NCBI GenBank assembly: GCA_030665925.1
Contig: DAOUYX010000060.1
Location: forward strand, 1 to 8,107
Direction: 5' to 3'
DNA: 8,107 nucleotides
Source of the DNA: Methanosarcinales archaeon
Lineage (GTDB): Archaea; Halobacteriota; Syntropharchaeia; Alkanophagales; Methanospirareceae
Shown: positions 1-5,939 of the stretch, in pieces
Layout: the number at the start of each line of letters is the position of its first letter
Numbering within the stretch: the stretch's first letter is position 1
Program-made: the position numbers and the translations under genes
The notes under the pieces: model-generated
The model's input: the letters and a program-made list of their open reading frames with translations, nothing else
The model's database searches: none
Told to the model about the DNA's origin: nothing

Positions 1-130
1 GGAATGTGCCGATTATCGGTACGATTCGGACGTTAGTAGCTAATTCGACATCTAAAGTAGTGAAATTTTTACGTGTTCACACAATAGTTAACTTTAAGTG
101 TCCGTGTTGATAATGAATTGGGGGACAGCC

Positions 131-144
131 TGGTATAAGTATAA
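131..144 (+). promoter_or_regulatory. Candidate TATA promoter of xseB
   Basis: The AT-rich stretch GGTATAAGTATAAC lies in the 205-base leader before xseB. An archaeal TATA box here would place transcription start near 160-165 and give a leader of about 40 bases that includes the purine-rich ribosome-binding stretch at 184-196. This is inferred from spacing only, and a conserved BRE is not clear. Confidence 0.35.
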
Positions 145-205
145 CACTTTGATCAAACTCACTTTTCAGAGGAAGTTCGTTAAGGGAGAGGGGGGATAAT
201 GTGAA

Positions 206-448
206 ATGGAGGAAGGGGAAGGAGAAGAAATAACGTTTGAGGCGGCGATGAAGCGGTTAGAGGGGATAGTAGAGACGTTGGGCGAGGGAAATCTCTCGTT
301 GGAAGATTCACTGAAGATGTTTCAAGAGGGCATGGGGCTGTGCAAAATTTGCAATAAGAAGTTAGACGAGGCGGAATATAAAGTGGAGAAGTTGATGGAG
401 AAGGAAGGTGGAGAGCTACGCGTTGAGGGATTCGCGGTGAAAGAGTGA
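206..448 (+). CDS. xseB: Exodeoxyribonuclease VII small subunit
   Basis: Small subunit of exonuclease VII, which in bacteria assembles in several copies with the large subunit XseA to degrade single-stranded DNA from both ends in repair and recombination. The 80-residue protein has the usual XseB length and layout: an acidic N-terminus, then the two-helix hairpin with the family pattern TFEAAMKRLEGIVETL, the turn GNLSLEDSL, the segment FQEGMGLC and the closing helix KKLDEAEYKVEKL. Start: the ATG at 206 follows a G-rich stretch (GGGAGAGGGGGGAT) by about 10 bases. The ATG at 199 is followed immediately by TGA. It ends 7 bases before the argB frame, so the two are probably co-transcribed. No xseA is visible next to it. 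XseA/XseB occur in some euryarchaea, probably by transfer from bacteria (family knowledge). The family call is firm; activity without the partner is not shown. Confidence 0.9.
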   Translation: MEEGEGEEITFEAAMKRLEGIVETLGEGNLSLEDSLKMFQEGMGLCKICNKKLDEAEYKVEKLMEKEGGELRVEGFAVKE

Positions 449-455
449 AAAAGGG

Positions 456-1289
456 ATGAACGAGATAGAAATAGGGAAAGCACTGGAATACGCGAAAAGA
501 TTCCGAGATGCCTTCTTTTTGATAAAATTCAGTGGAGAAGTACTGGCAGATGAGGGCATAATGGACTCGGTGATTTCCGATTGAATCACATTAAAATACG
601 ATGCAGGCACAAATGTGGGTGTCGTTCACGGGGCGGGTAAGAGAATATCTGCTACAATGGATCAATTCGGGTTGAAAGCAGAATTTATTGATGGATTGCG
701 AGTTACAGACGAAGAGACGCTTAAGGTTGTCCAGGCGGTTCTATCAGATTTTAATCAGAGGATAGTTTGGAGCATAAATAAGAGAGGTGGTAAAGCGGTA
801 GGTATTTCCGGCGTTTCCGGTGATTTATTCGCTGCAAGAAAAATACATCACGATTTAGGCTTTGTTGGAAGCATTGAAAAGGTTGACGGTGAGCTTGCTA
901 AGCTATTTACGCAAAACGGATATATACCCGTAATCTACCCGATCGGATCGGACGAACAGGGAACTCTGTTTAACATTAATGCCGATCACGCTGCGAGTGA
1001 ATTGGCGTGCAGCCTAAAAGCGGAGAAACTCATCCTTTTAACCAACGTGAATGGTGTGTTACGCAATCGAGATGATGAAGGCTCTTTGATACCTTCGCTT
1101 ACATTATCAGAGGCAAAAAGTATTCTGGAAGAGAGTTTTGTAACCGCAGGTATGAAGCCGAAGGTTGAATCTTGTATATCGGCGGTAGAGCACGGCGTTA
1201 AAAGCGCACATATTATCGGATTGAAGAGACATGCGATATTGGAAGAGATATTCACCGAAGAAGGTGTCGGAACGATGATAACACGGTAA
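456..1289 (+). pseudogene. argB: Acetylglutamate kinase (argB) interrupted by an in-frame TGA
   Basis: ArgB phosphorylates N-acetylglutamate with ATP, the second step of arginine synthesis, and belongs to the amino-acid kinase fold. Reading from ATG 456 gives 277 positions, the usual length. Only codon 43 (TGA, 582-584) breaks the frame. Before it lies the N-terminal lysine segment (LIKFSG, K24); after it come VHGAG (57-61), RVTD (82-85), NINADHA (173-179), LLTNVNGVL (194-202), GMKPKVE (232-238) and the C-terminal GVGTMI. A restart at GTG 615 would yield 224 residues lacking the catalytic N-terminal lysine, so a short product is unlikely to be a working kinase. Compared with the family, the lysine motif has SG for GG, VHGAG replaces VHGGG, and the catalytic aspartate of LTDV is asparagine (N197). 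It follows xseB by 7 bases and converges with modE. It may be a decaying copy, a diverged paralogue, or a real gene with one sequencing error. The family is sure; function is doubtful. Confidence 0.82.
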
Positions 1290-1299
1290 AGTAAGTATA

Positions 1300-1863
1300 T
1301 CACTCTTTGGAGACCATTACCTCTGTTGCTTTTATTATTGCTTCTACGTCATCGCCAATTTCCAATTCGAGATCGTCCACGGCATTCTTTGTTATCAATG
1401 CAGTTATAACCGCTGGCGTTTCGACTTCGATTCGTACAGAAGCGGCAATTTCTCCTTTCTCTACCACTTTCACCACGCCCTTAAGTTTATTTCGTGCGCT
1501 TATTTTCATGTACAACGCCTCCCAGAATTCCTCATCCGCCGATAAACCCGCTAAATAGCCTTCATATCGCTCGTATTCGTGCAAAACGCGCTCGCCTTCT
1601 TCCGTCAGTCTTGCACCGCCGCCGCCTTTTGCACCGCCCCGATGCGTCTTTACCACGGGAGTCCCTACCGCTTCCTCTATCTTCCGTATATGCTCCCATG
1701 CAGACCTGTAAGGAATGGAAAGCTTTTCCGCAGCCCTCCTGATGGATTCCAACTCATTAATCGCCCGAAGCAGCTTCGCTCGTCCTGCACCCAAGATCGC
1801 CTGCCCCTGATGCTCTAACCAAGGCTTGTACTTCGATTCGTATTTTCTTATAGGTGCGTGCAT
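1300..1863 (-). CDS. modE: ModE-type molybdate-responsive transcriptional regulator
   Basis: Predicted DNA-binding regulator that senses molybdate or tungstate; relatives control oxyanion transporters and molybdoenzymes. The 187-residue protein has a ModE/LysR-type winged helix at about 22-90 (GAGRAKLLRAI, SIPYRSAWEHIRKIEE, then a glycine-rich wing RGGAKGGGG and LTEEGERVL). One TOBE/Mop oxyanion-binding domain follows at about 119-184, with SARNKLKGVV (122-131) and the closing IIKATEVMV. Only one Mop unit is present, against two in E. coli ModE, as is common in archaea, so binding would need a dimer. The start at 1863 is chosen because a TATA box lies about 45 bases upstream; no clear Shine-Dalgarno is seen. 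It lies 50 bases after the ferredoxin gene on the same strand and converges with argB, 10 bases apart. No molybdate transporter or molybdoenzyme gene is in the window, so its targets are unknown. Confidence 0.9.
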   Translation of the reverse strand: MHAPIRKYESKYKPWLEHQGQAILGAGRAKLLRAINELESIRRAAEKLSIPYRSAWEHIRKIEEAVGTPVVKTHRGGAKGGGGARLTEEGERVLHEYERYEGYLAGLSADEEFWEALYMKISARNKLKGVVKVVEKGEIAASVRIEVETPAVITALITKNAVDDLELEIGDDVEAIIKATEVMVSKE

Positions 1864-1902
1864 GTTAGAATGATAAAAGAATGTCTTGAAGTGTTAAATA
1901 GC

Positions 1903-1918
1903 TTTTTATATCTTTATC
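1903..1918 (-). promoter_or_regulatory. TATA box (with AT-rich BRE) of modE
   Basis: On the minus strand the sequence GATAAAGATATAAAAA lies just past the ferredoxin stop. The ATATAAAAA core (1903-1911) would place transcription start near 1881, giving modE a leader of about 18 bases. This suggests that modE can be expressed independently of mutS and the ferredoxin gene. Inferred from motif and spacing. Confidence 0.5.
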
Positions 1919-2207
1919 TTAACCTTCTCATATCCTTCCTCATTTCTTTCAAGTCCTGCTTTAACTGCTTCACTTCGTTTTTTAATGTCGTCAATTGCAC
2001 ACCCTCGTTTAATATCGGTGGCATTTCCAGAGTTTTTATCGCCAACGCGCCTACGCGGCAAATGTTATTGCACACACCGCAGCACGTGCAGCCGTTGTAA
2101 TCAATAGCTGCTTTCTTATCAACAACTGTAATCGCATTATCAGGACAGGCCTGCGCGCAATCGCCGCATCCTTTGCAGATTAGTACATCTATCACTGGGA
2201 TCCACAT
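1914..2207 (-). CDS. 2x[4Fe-4S] ferredoxin with C-terminal coiled-coil tail
   Basis: Small cytoplasmic electron carrier of 97 residues. Two CxxCxxCxxxC motifs are visible: C11, C14, C17, C21 (followed by Pro, the classic form) and C40, C43, C46, C50 (followed by Arg instead of Pro), so two [4Fe-4S] clusters are expected. C42 is an extra cysteine inside the second motif. After about residue 70 the protein leaves the ferredoxin fold: L72, L75, V79, L82, L86, M89, M93 and L96 keep an exact 3-4 heptad spacing in a Lys/Glu-rich helix, which predicts a coiled coil for dimerisation or partner docking. The ATG at 2207 is supported by GAGGTGA 10 bases upstream, inside mutS; the gene overlaps the mutS end by 16 bases. 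A GTG at 2195 overlapping the mutS stop as GTGA is an alternative start. The redox partner is unknown. Confidence 0.9.
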   Translation of the reverse strand: MWIPVIDVLICKGCGDCAQACPDNAITVVDKKAAIDYNGCTCCGVCNNICRVGALAIKTLEMPPILNEGVQLTTLKNEVKQLKQDLKEMRKDMRRLR

Positions 2208-4780
2208 AGCTTCTTCTTCACCTCATACAGCAAATTCAACGCCTCTATTGGTGAAATCTGCTCCACATTTAGCGCTTTCAACTCCTCTACCACTGGATGC
2301 TCCCGTACTTCCGTTTTCACGACTACTTTCTTTTCGCTCTCATCGATTCGTTCTCGCTCCATCTCGCTTTCCATCCGCTTCAAAACGCTTTTTGCTGATT
2401 CTATTACCTCATCAGGCAAGCCCGCGAGTTTCGCTACCTGTATCCCGTAGCTCTTTGAACCTCGCCCTTCCACAACTTTCCGTATAAAAAATATCTCATC
2501 CGCAACTTCTTTTATTGATACATTGTAGCATTTCACGCTGTCAAGCGTATCTGCAAGCTCTGTGAGTTCGTAGAAGTGCGTTGCAAACATCGTTTTCGCT
2601 TTTATTCGCTCGTTAACGTATTCGCCGACGGACCATGCGATACTCACGCCGTCCAGCGTGCTGGTGCCGCGCCCGATTTCATCGAGGATTATCAAGCTTC
2701 GTTCGGTCGCATTGTTCAGGATATTCGCCGTTTCGCTCATCTCCACCATGAACGAGCTCTGACCCATGGAAAGGTCGTCGTAAGCGCCGACGCGCGTAAA
2801 AATACGATCTACAGCACCGATCTTCGCCTCCTTCGCAGGCACGAACGAGCCAAGCTGCGCCATCAACACGATTAAAGCTGTTTGACGCATGAACGTGGAC
2901 TTGCCACTCATATTAGGTCCCGTAATAATCATCAACCGATTATCCTTGCCGATCCGAACGTCATTCGGCACAAATCCTTCCTTTACCTCCTTCTCCACAA
3001 CTGGATGTCTGCCCGCCGTTATAACAATTTCATCACCTTCGTTCATTTCCGGGCAGCAATAGCCATTTTCCGCCGCAACGTCTGCAAACGCCAGAAGCAT
3101 GTCCAATTCAGCAATCGAATTTGCAGCTTCCTGTATCTCCTTCGCACGCTTTGCAACGTCCTTCCTTATCCGTTCGAACAGCTCGTACTCCAGTTCCTTT
3201 ATCCGTTCCTCCGCACTTAACGCCTTCGCCTCGTAAGCCTTCAACTCCTCCGTTATATACCGCTCCGCCCCTGTAAGCGTCTGTTTCCTTATGTACGAAT
3301 CAGGCACTTGCTCTATCCAGGTCTTCCGCACTTCGACGTAATACCCAAAGACCTTGTTATAACCCACTTTGAGCGATTTTATTCCCGTCCGAGCTTTTTC
3401 ATGCTCCTCGAATTCCGCTAACCATTTCCTACCTTCGTGTTTTATCGTTCTCAACTCGTCCAGCTCAGCGTTAAATCCCTTCTTTATCAATCCCCCCTCC
3501 TTTACCGTTATCGGTGGCTCTTCTACTATGCTCCGTTCTACTAAATCCACAACCTCTATGAAGGTGTTCGACTTTAACGCTCTCCGCGCGTTTTTTATCT
3601 TTTCTGCACGGCATTTCTTTAAAATTCCGCGTAACTCATCTATCTGCAGTAAAGACCGCTTTAGCGAGATCAAATCACGCGCATTCGCGTTTCCATACGA
3701 GACCCTGCTTATTATTCGCTCTATATCATAGGTCTCCTTGAAAACGGCCTTTAACGATTCCCGTAGCAGTATATCTGCATAAAACTCATTTACCGCTTCT
3801 TCCCTCCTCTTTATCTCGCCAATGTCGAGCAGCGGAAACTGCAAATTCTTCTTCAAAAGTCGCGAACCCATGCCTGTAAGTGTTTTATCCAGCACACTGA
3901 TAAGAGTCCCTCTCTGTGTTCCATCCCGTATATTATTGAATAGCTCGAGGTTTCGCACGGTGACACTGTCTAAGACCATGTAATCGGAAACAAAGAACGT
4001 CTTAAGCGGTTTGATATGTAATAACACCTTCTTTTGCGTATCCCGAAGATAAGAGATCACGGCACCCGCTGCGGTTATTCCTGCTTTTAGCTCACCGCAT
4101 CCGAACCCGTCAAGCGAGATAACTCCAAAATGGTTTAGCAGCGTGGTATACGCGGTTTTATAATCAAAATAGTAATCGTCATAACGTGAAATGGTGCATG
4201 TATCCCGCTCAAGCGCGAGTTCAAGCGATTCGGGCAGTATTATTTCCGCGGGCTTCACCCGTTCAACTTCGTTTAACAGCGAAGCATGCGTTGCGTCATC
4301 TTCCAATTCGGTCAGTGAGAACTCGCCGGTTGAAACGTCAACGATCGCAATGCCCACCTTGCCATCCACGAGATTTACGCACATCAGATAATTGCTAATC
4401 CTTTCCTCTAAGAAGGTATCCTCAATAACTGTACCGGGCGTAATTAACCGCACGACCTCTCTTGTTTCTACATCTTTCCTCTCTTTATCCCATATCTGCT
4501 CGCAGATAGCCACCTTGTAACCCTTCTGTATCAACTGTTTTATGTACGGTGTTACAGCATGGAACGGCACGCCGGCCATTGGAATTTTCCTCGTTGCTCC
4601 TTTGCCCCGACCCGTAGCGGTTAACGCAATGTTCAGCTCTTTTGATGCCACTTTTGCATCTTCACCAAAGGTTTCGTAAAAGTCACCCACACGAAAAAGT
4701 AAGATTGCATCTCGGTATTTCTCCTTTATCTGGTAATACTGCTGCATCATGGGCGTTATCTCTGATGATGGCATTGGCAT
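2192..4780 (-). CDS. mutS: DNA mismatch repair protein MutS
   Basis: ATPase that recognises base mismatches and small loops and starts repair. The 862 residues are the usual MutS1 length. Domain I carries the mismatch-reading Phe-x-Glu motif (GDFYETF, F34-Y35-E36). The connector and lever/clamp regions run through about residues 120-560, with the family segments GTLISVLDKT and FGYYVEV. The C-terminal ABC-type ATPase has Walker A GPNMSGKST (621-629), a signature region around DLSMGQSSFMVEM (669-681), Walker B LIILDEIGRGTST (696-708) and the ATHFYEL histidine loop (733-739). A C-terminal helix-turn-helix tail ends at 862. The ATG at 4780 follows a GAGAGG Shine-Dalgarno by 5 bases; an ATG two codons in is also possible. 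No mutL is adjacent: the 3' end overlaps the ferredoxin gene instead. MutS1 in archaea is patchy and usually attributed to transfer from bacteria. All key motifs are intact. Confidence 0.98.
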   Translation of the reverse strand: MPMPSSEITPMMQQYYQIKEKYRDAILLFRVGDFYETFGEDAKVASKELNIALTATGRGKGATRKIPMAGVPFHAVTPYIKQLIQKGYKVAICEQIWDKERKDVETREVVRLITPGTVIEDTFLEERISNYLMCVNLVDGKVGIAIVDVSTGEFSLTELEDDATHASLLNEVERVKPAEIILPESLELALERDTCTISRYDDYYFDYKTAYTTLLNHFGVISLDGFGCGELKAGITAAGAVISYLRDTQKKVLLHIKPLKTFFVSDYMVLDSVTVRNLELFNNIRDGTQRGTLISVLDKTLTGMGSRLLKKNLQFPLLDIGEIKRREEAVNEFYADILLRESLKAVFKETYDIERIISRVSYGNANARDLISLKRSLLQIDELRGILKKCRAEKIKNARRALKSNTFIEVVDLVERSIVEEPPITVKEGGLIKKGFNAELDELRTIKHEGRKWLAEFEEHEKARTGIKSLKVGYNKVFGYYVEVRKTWIEQVPDSYIRKQTLTGAERYITEELKAYEAKALSAEERIKELEYELFERIRKDVAKRAKEIQEAANSIAELDMLLAFADVAAENGYCCPEMNEGDEIVITAGRHPVVEKEVKEGFVPNDVRIGKDNRLMIITGPNMSGKSTFMRQTALIVLMAQLGSFVPAKEAKIGAVDRIFTRVGAYDDLSMGQSSFMVEMSETANILNNATERSLIILDEIGRGTSTLDGVSIAWSVGEYVNERIKAKTMFATHFYELTELADTLDSVKCYNVSIKEVADEIFFIRKVVEGRGSKSYGIQVAKLAGLPDEVIESAKSVLKRMESEMERERIDESEKKVVVKTEVREHPVVEELKALNVEQISPIEALNLLYEVKKKLCGSQ
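2218..2224 (-). promoter_or_regulatory. Ribosome-binding site of the ferredoxin gene within mutS
   Basis: GAGGTGA, a near-perfect match to the 3' end of archaeal 16S rRNA, lies within the last codons of mutS and 10 bases before the ferredoxin ATG at 2207. It decides in favour of that ATG over the GTG at 2195 and indicates translation from a shared mutS-ferredoxin mRNA. Confidence 0.6.
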
Positions 4781-4785
4781 CTGAA

Positions 4786-4791
4786 CCTCTC
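4786..4791 (-). promoter_or_regulatory. Ribosome-binding site of mutS
   Basis: GAGAGG on the minus strand, 5 bases before the mutS ATG at 4780, fits a Shine-Dalgarno and supports this start. No clear TATA box at the right distance was seen; a weak AT-rich stretch lies around 4815-4830. Confidence 0.5.
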
Positions 4792-4850
4792 TATTTTTAA
4801 ATCCACTATCTTTCTAATTTTTGATAAATGTTTTCTTTTAGTTGTAGTTG

Positions 4851-4858
4851 CATATAGG
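4851..4858 (+). promoter_or_regulatory. Candidate TATA box of the tRNA-Arg gene
   Basis: CATATAGG lies about 40 bases before the mature tRNA 5' end. This would place transcription start near 4880 and give a 5' leader of roughly 15 bases for RNase P to remove. It sits in the short intergenic region divergent to mutS. Based on motif and spacing only. Confidence 0.35.
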
Positions 4859-4894
4859 TGATAGCGAAAAGTGCGAAAAAGAGAAGATGTGAGT

Positions 4895-4971
<77 letters not shown>

Positions 4972-4994
4972 ATAAGGGGCCAGACCCCCCTTAT
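4972..4994 (+). terminator. Hairpin in the tRNA-Arg trailer
   Basis: ATAAGGGG (4972-4979) pairs perfectly with CCCCTTAT (4987-4994) around a 7-base loop, directly after the tRNA. It could help end tRNA transcription, since no oligo-T run follows the tRNA here. The typical T5 run (TTTTTAT) instead follows the displaced copy at 5985. An alternative pairing exists between 4975-4982 and 5022-5029. Structure is seen; function is inferred. Confidence 0.4.
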
Positions 4995-5035
4995 TAACCC
5001 TCCCGACCTAAATTTTTGGATTGGCCCCTGTTCGC

Positions 5036-5191
5036 TCAAAAACATTCGAATCCATGGGAGGTCTTTCCCATGCCGGTCTTGCCGATGATGTACGTGTGGA
5101 GCCTTCTATCTTCCTTTTTAATTCCGAAGATTTTTCCTTCTCCTCGGAAGTATGTTTTGGCGAAAAGATTGACGTTTTTATCTGCAGACAT
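5036..5191 (-). pseudogene. Truncated DUF87/HerA/TraG-like conjugation ATPase (N-terminal stump)
   Basis: A 51-codon frame on the minus strand, from ATG 5191 to TGA 5036-5038. It resembles the N-terminal entry into the ATPase core of the DUF87 group (HerA, VirD4/TraG- and VirB4-like proteins of plasmids and conjugative elements): NLFAKTYFRGEGKIFGIKKE, then DRRLHTYIIGKTGMGKTS with a complete Walker A (G37-K38-T39-G40-M41-G42-K43-T44). Full members run to several hundred residues, and Walker A is normally followed by a helix such as TLLxN. Here the frame turns after residue 45 into HGFECF and stops, so Walker B and the rest are lost. A TATA-like box (5226-5233) lies about 35 bases upstream. No continuation was found in the ~60 bases before the tRNA. 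It marks the island as derived from an element with DNA-transfer or packaging functions. Recognition rests on my memory of the family; a profile search would settle it. Confidence 0.7.
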
Positions 5192-5225
5192 GAATTTTTT
5201 AACTTAACTTATGGAGTTGGAAGTC

Positions 5226-5233
5226 TTATATAT
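5226..5233. promoter_or_regulatory. Shared TATA-like box between divergent island genes
   Basis: TTATATAT reads as a TATA box on both strands. On the plus strand it would place transcription start near 5256, virtually at the ATG at 5257 (a leaderless transcript). On the minus strand it would start near 5204, about 13 bases before the ATPase stump. Neither gene has a Shine-Dalgarno, which fits leaderless or very short-leader mRNAs. Inferred from motif and spacing. Confidence 0.4.
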
Positions 5234-5244
5234 GATAATTGTTG

Positions 5245-5793
5245 ATGTCTAAAAGTATGGTTACCAAGAGAGAAAAGATTGATCATGAAGGTTTAATAAT
5301 CTCTATTGTACCAATCGAAGAGAAGCCATTTTATCTTACAGGCAAAACTCCCTCTTTCAAGGGAGTTATTGAAAATCCATCTTCTGAAGAAAGAAGGACT
5401 GGAAAACTATTTTTTAGGTGGAGACTCGGTGATGTTCATACAATCAGAGAAGTGGAATTTGAGTTAGAACCTCAATCGAAGAGAGAATATGAAATTCCTA
5501 AAGAGTGGTTATATTGCGAGGGCACAGCTATTTACGAGCTTCTTTTAATAGACATAAAGAGGGGACCTGAGCAACCATTTGAACGATATTCAGTACATCC
5601 TCTTTGTTCCTACTATGTTCGAGATAAAGATTTGTATGAATATGAGGAAAGCTACAGGAGGACGATGAGACATTACTCCAGAGTGACCATAGGTTTAACC
5701 ATTGTGATCATAGGTTTAACAATAGTTAACCTAATATCTCTCTACGGGCCACAACTTATTGGGCTCATTAAGGTGGTTCTAAACTGTCAATAA
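5245..5793 (+). CDS. Hypothetical tail-anchored membrane protein of the island
   Basis: I do not recognise the family. From ATG 5245 the product has 182 residues; ATG 5257 (178 residues) is equally likely and would suit leaderless transcription from the TATA-like box at 5226-5233. Residues from about 15 to 125 alternate in a beta-strand-like way (SFKGVIENPSSE, GKLFFRWRLGD, REVEFELEP, AIYELLLIDI), suggesting a soluble beta-sandwich, perhaps Ig-like. A charged, tyrosine-rich linker (about 125-146) ends with several arginines. One or two hydrophobic segments follow (about 147-178: VTIGLTIVIIGLTIVNLISL, then LIGLIKVVL), with only NCQ after them. By the positive-inside rule the N-terminal domain would be cytoplasmic and anchored by the tail. 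Within the membrane segment the DNA holds a 21-base tandem duplication. By hand count 12 of 14 arginine codons are AGA/AGG. An intact frame in a decayed element suggests recent arrival or selection. Function unknown. Confidence 0.65.
   Translation: MSKSMVTKREKIDHEGLIISIVPIEEKPFYLTGKTPSFKGVIENPSSEERRTGKLFFRWRLGDVHTIREVEFELEPQSKREYEIPKEWLYCEGTAIYELLLIDIKRGPEQPFERYSVHPLCSYYVRDKDLYEYEESYRRTMRHYSRVTIGLTIVIIGLTIVNLISLYGPQLIGLIKVVLNCQ
5689..5730 (+). repeat. 21-base tandem duplication within the membrane segment
   Basis: ATAGGTTTAAC starts at 5689 and again at 5710. The two 21-base units match at most positions and encode IGLTIVI and IGLTIVN. The duplication lengthens the hydrophobic helix by seven residues and keeps frame. 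Confidence 0.75.
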
Positions 5794-5884
5794 AGTATCC
5801 ATATCTCTCTAAAAAGCTCCATTTGTGATCGATTATGAGAGTTTAGTAACCGTACAATAAAAAAAAATCCAAAGGGGCTTTCGA

Positions 5885-5921
5885 TCAGGATATCCTTCGG
5901 AGTAAAAGAGATAAATCCTGA
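5885..5921. repeat. Inverted repeats next to the right att site
   Basis: TCAGGAT (5885-5891) is inversely repeated as ATCCTGA (5915-5921), 23 bases apart, and the left arm is itself part of the perfect 10-base palindrome AGGATATCCT (5887-5896). The cluster lies 19 bases before the right tRNA fragment, where integrase arm-type or regulator sites often lie in integrated elements. The function is unknown and chance is possible. Confidence 0.35.
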
Positions 5922-5939
5922 CAGTCACAATCAAAACAC

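Noticed and set aside
3..110. Open frame from the left edge ending with TGA at 108-110
   Set aside because: Only 35 codons, with no recognisable motif; it could be the tail of an upstream gene but nothing supports that.
582..584. Selenocysteine or other recoding of the argB TGA
   Set aside because: The site is not a cysteine or catalytic position in ArgB, other genes here stop with TGA, and no SECIS-like element was recognised after the gene.
5016..5245. Plus-strand frames of 63-76 codons between the tRNA and the membrane-protein gene
   Set aside because: They lie antisense to the ATPase stump, which has a recognisable Walker A, and show no family likeness themselves.
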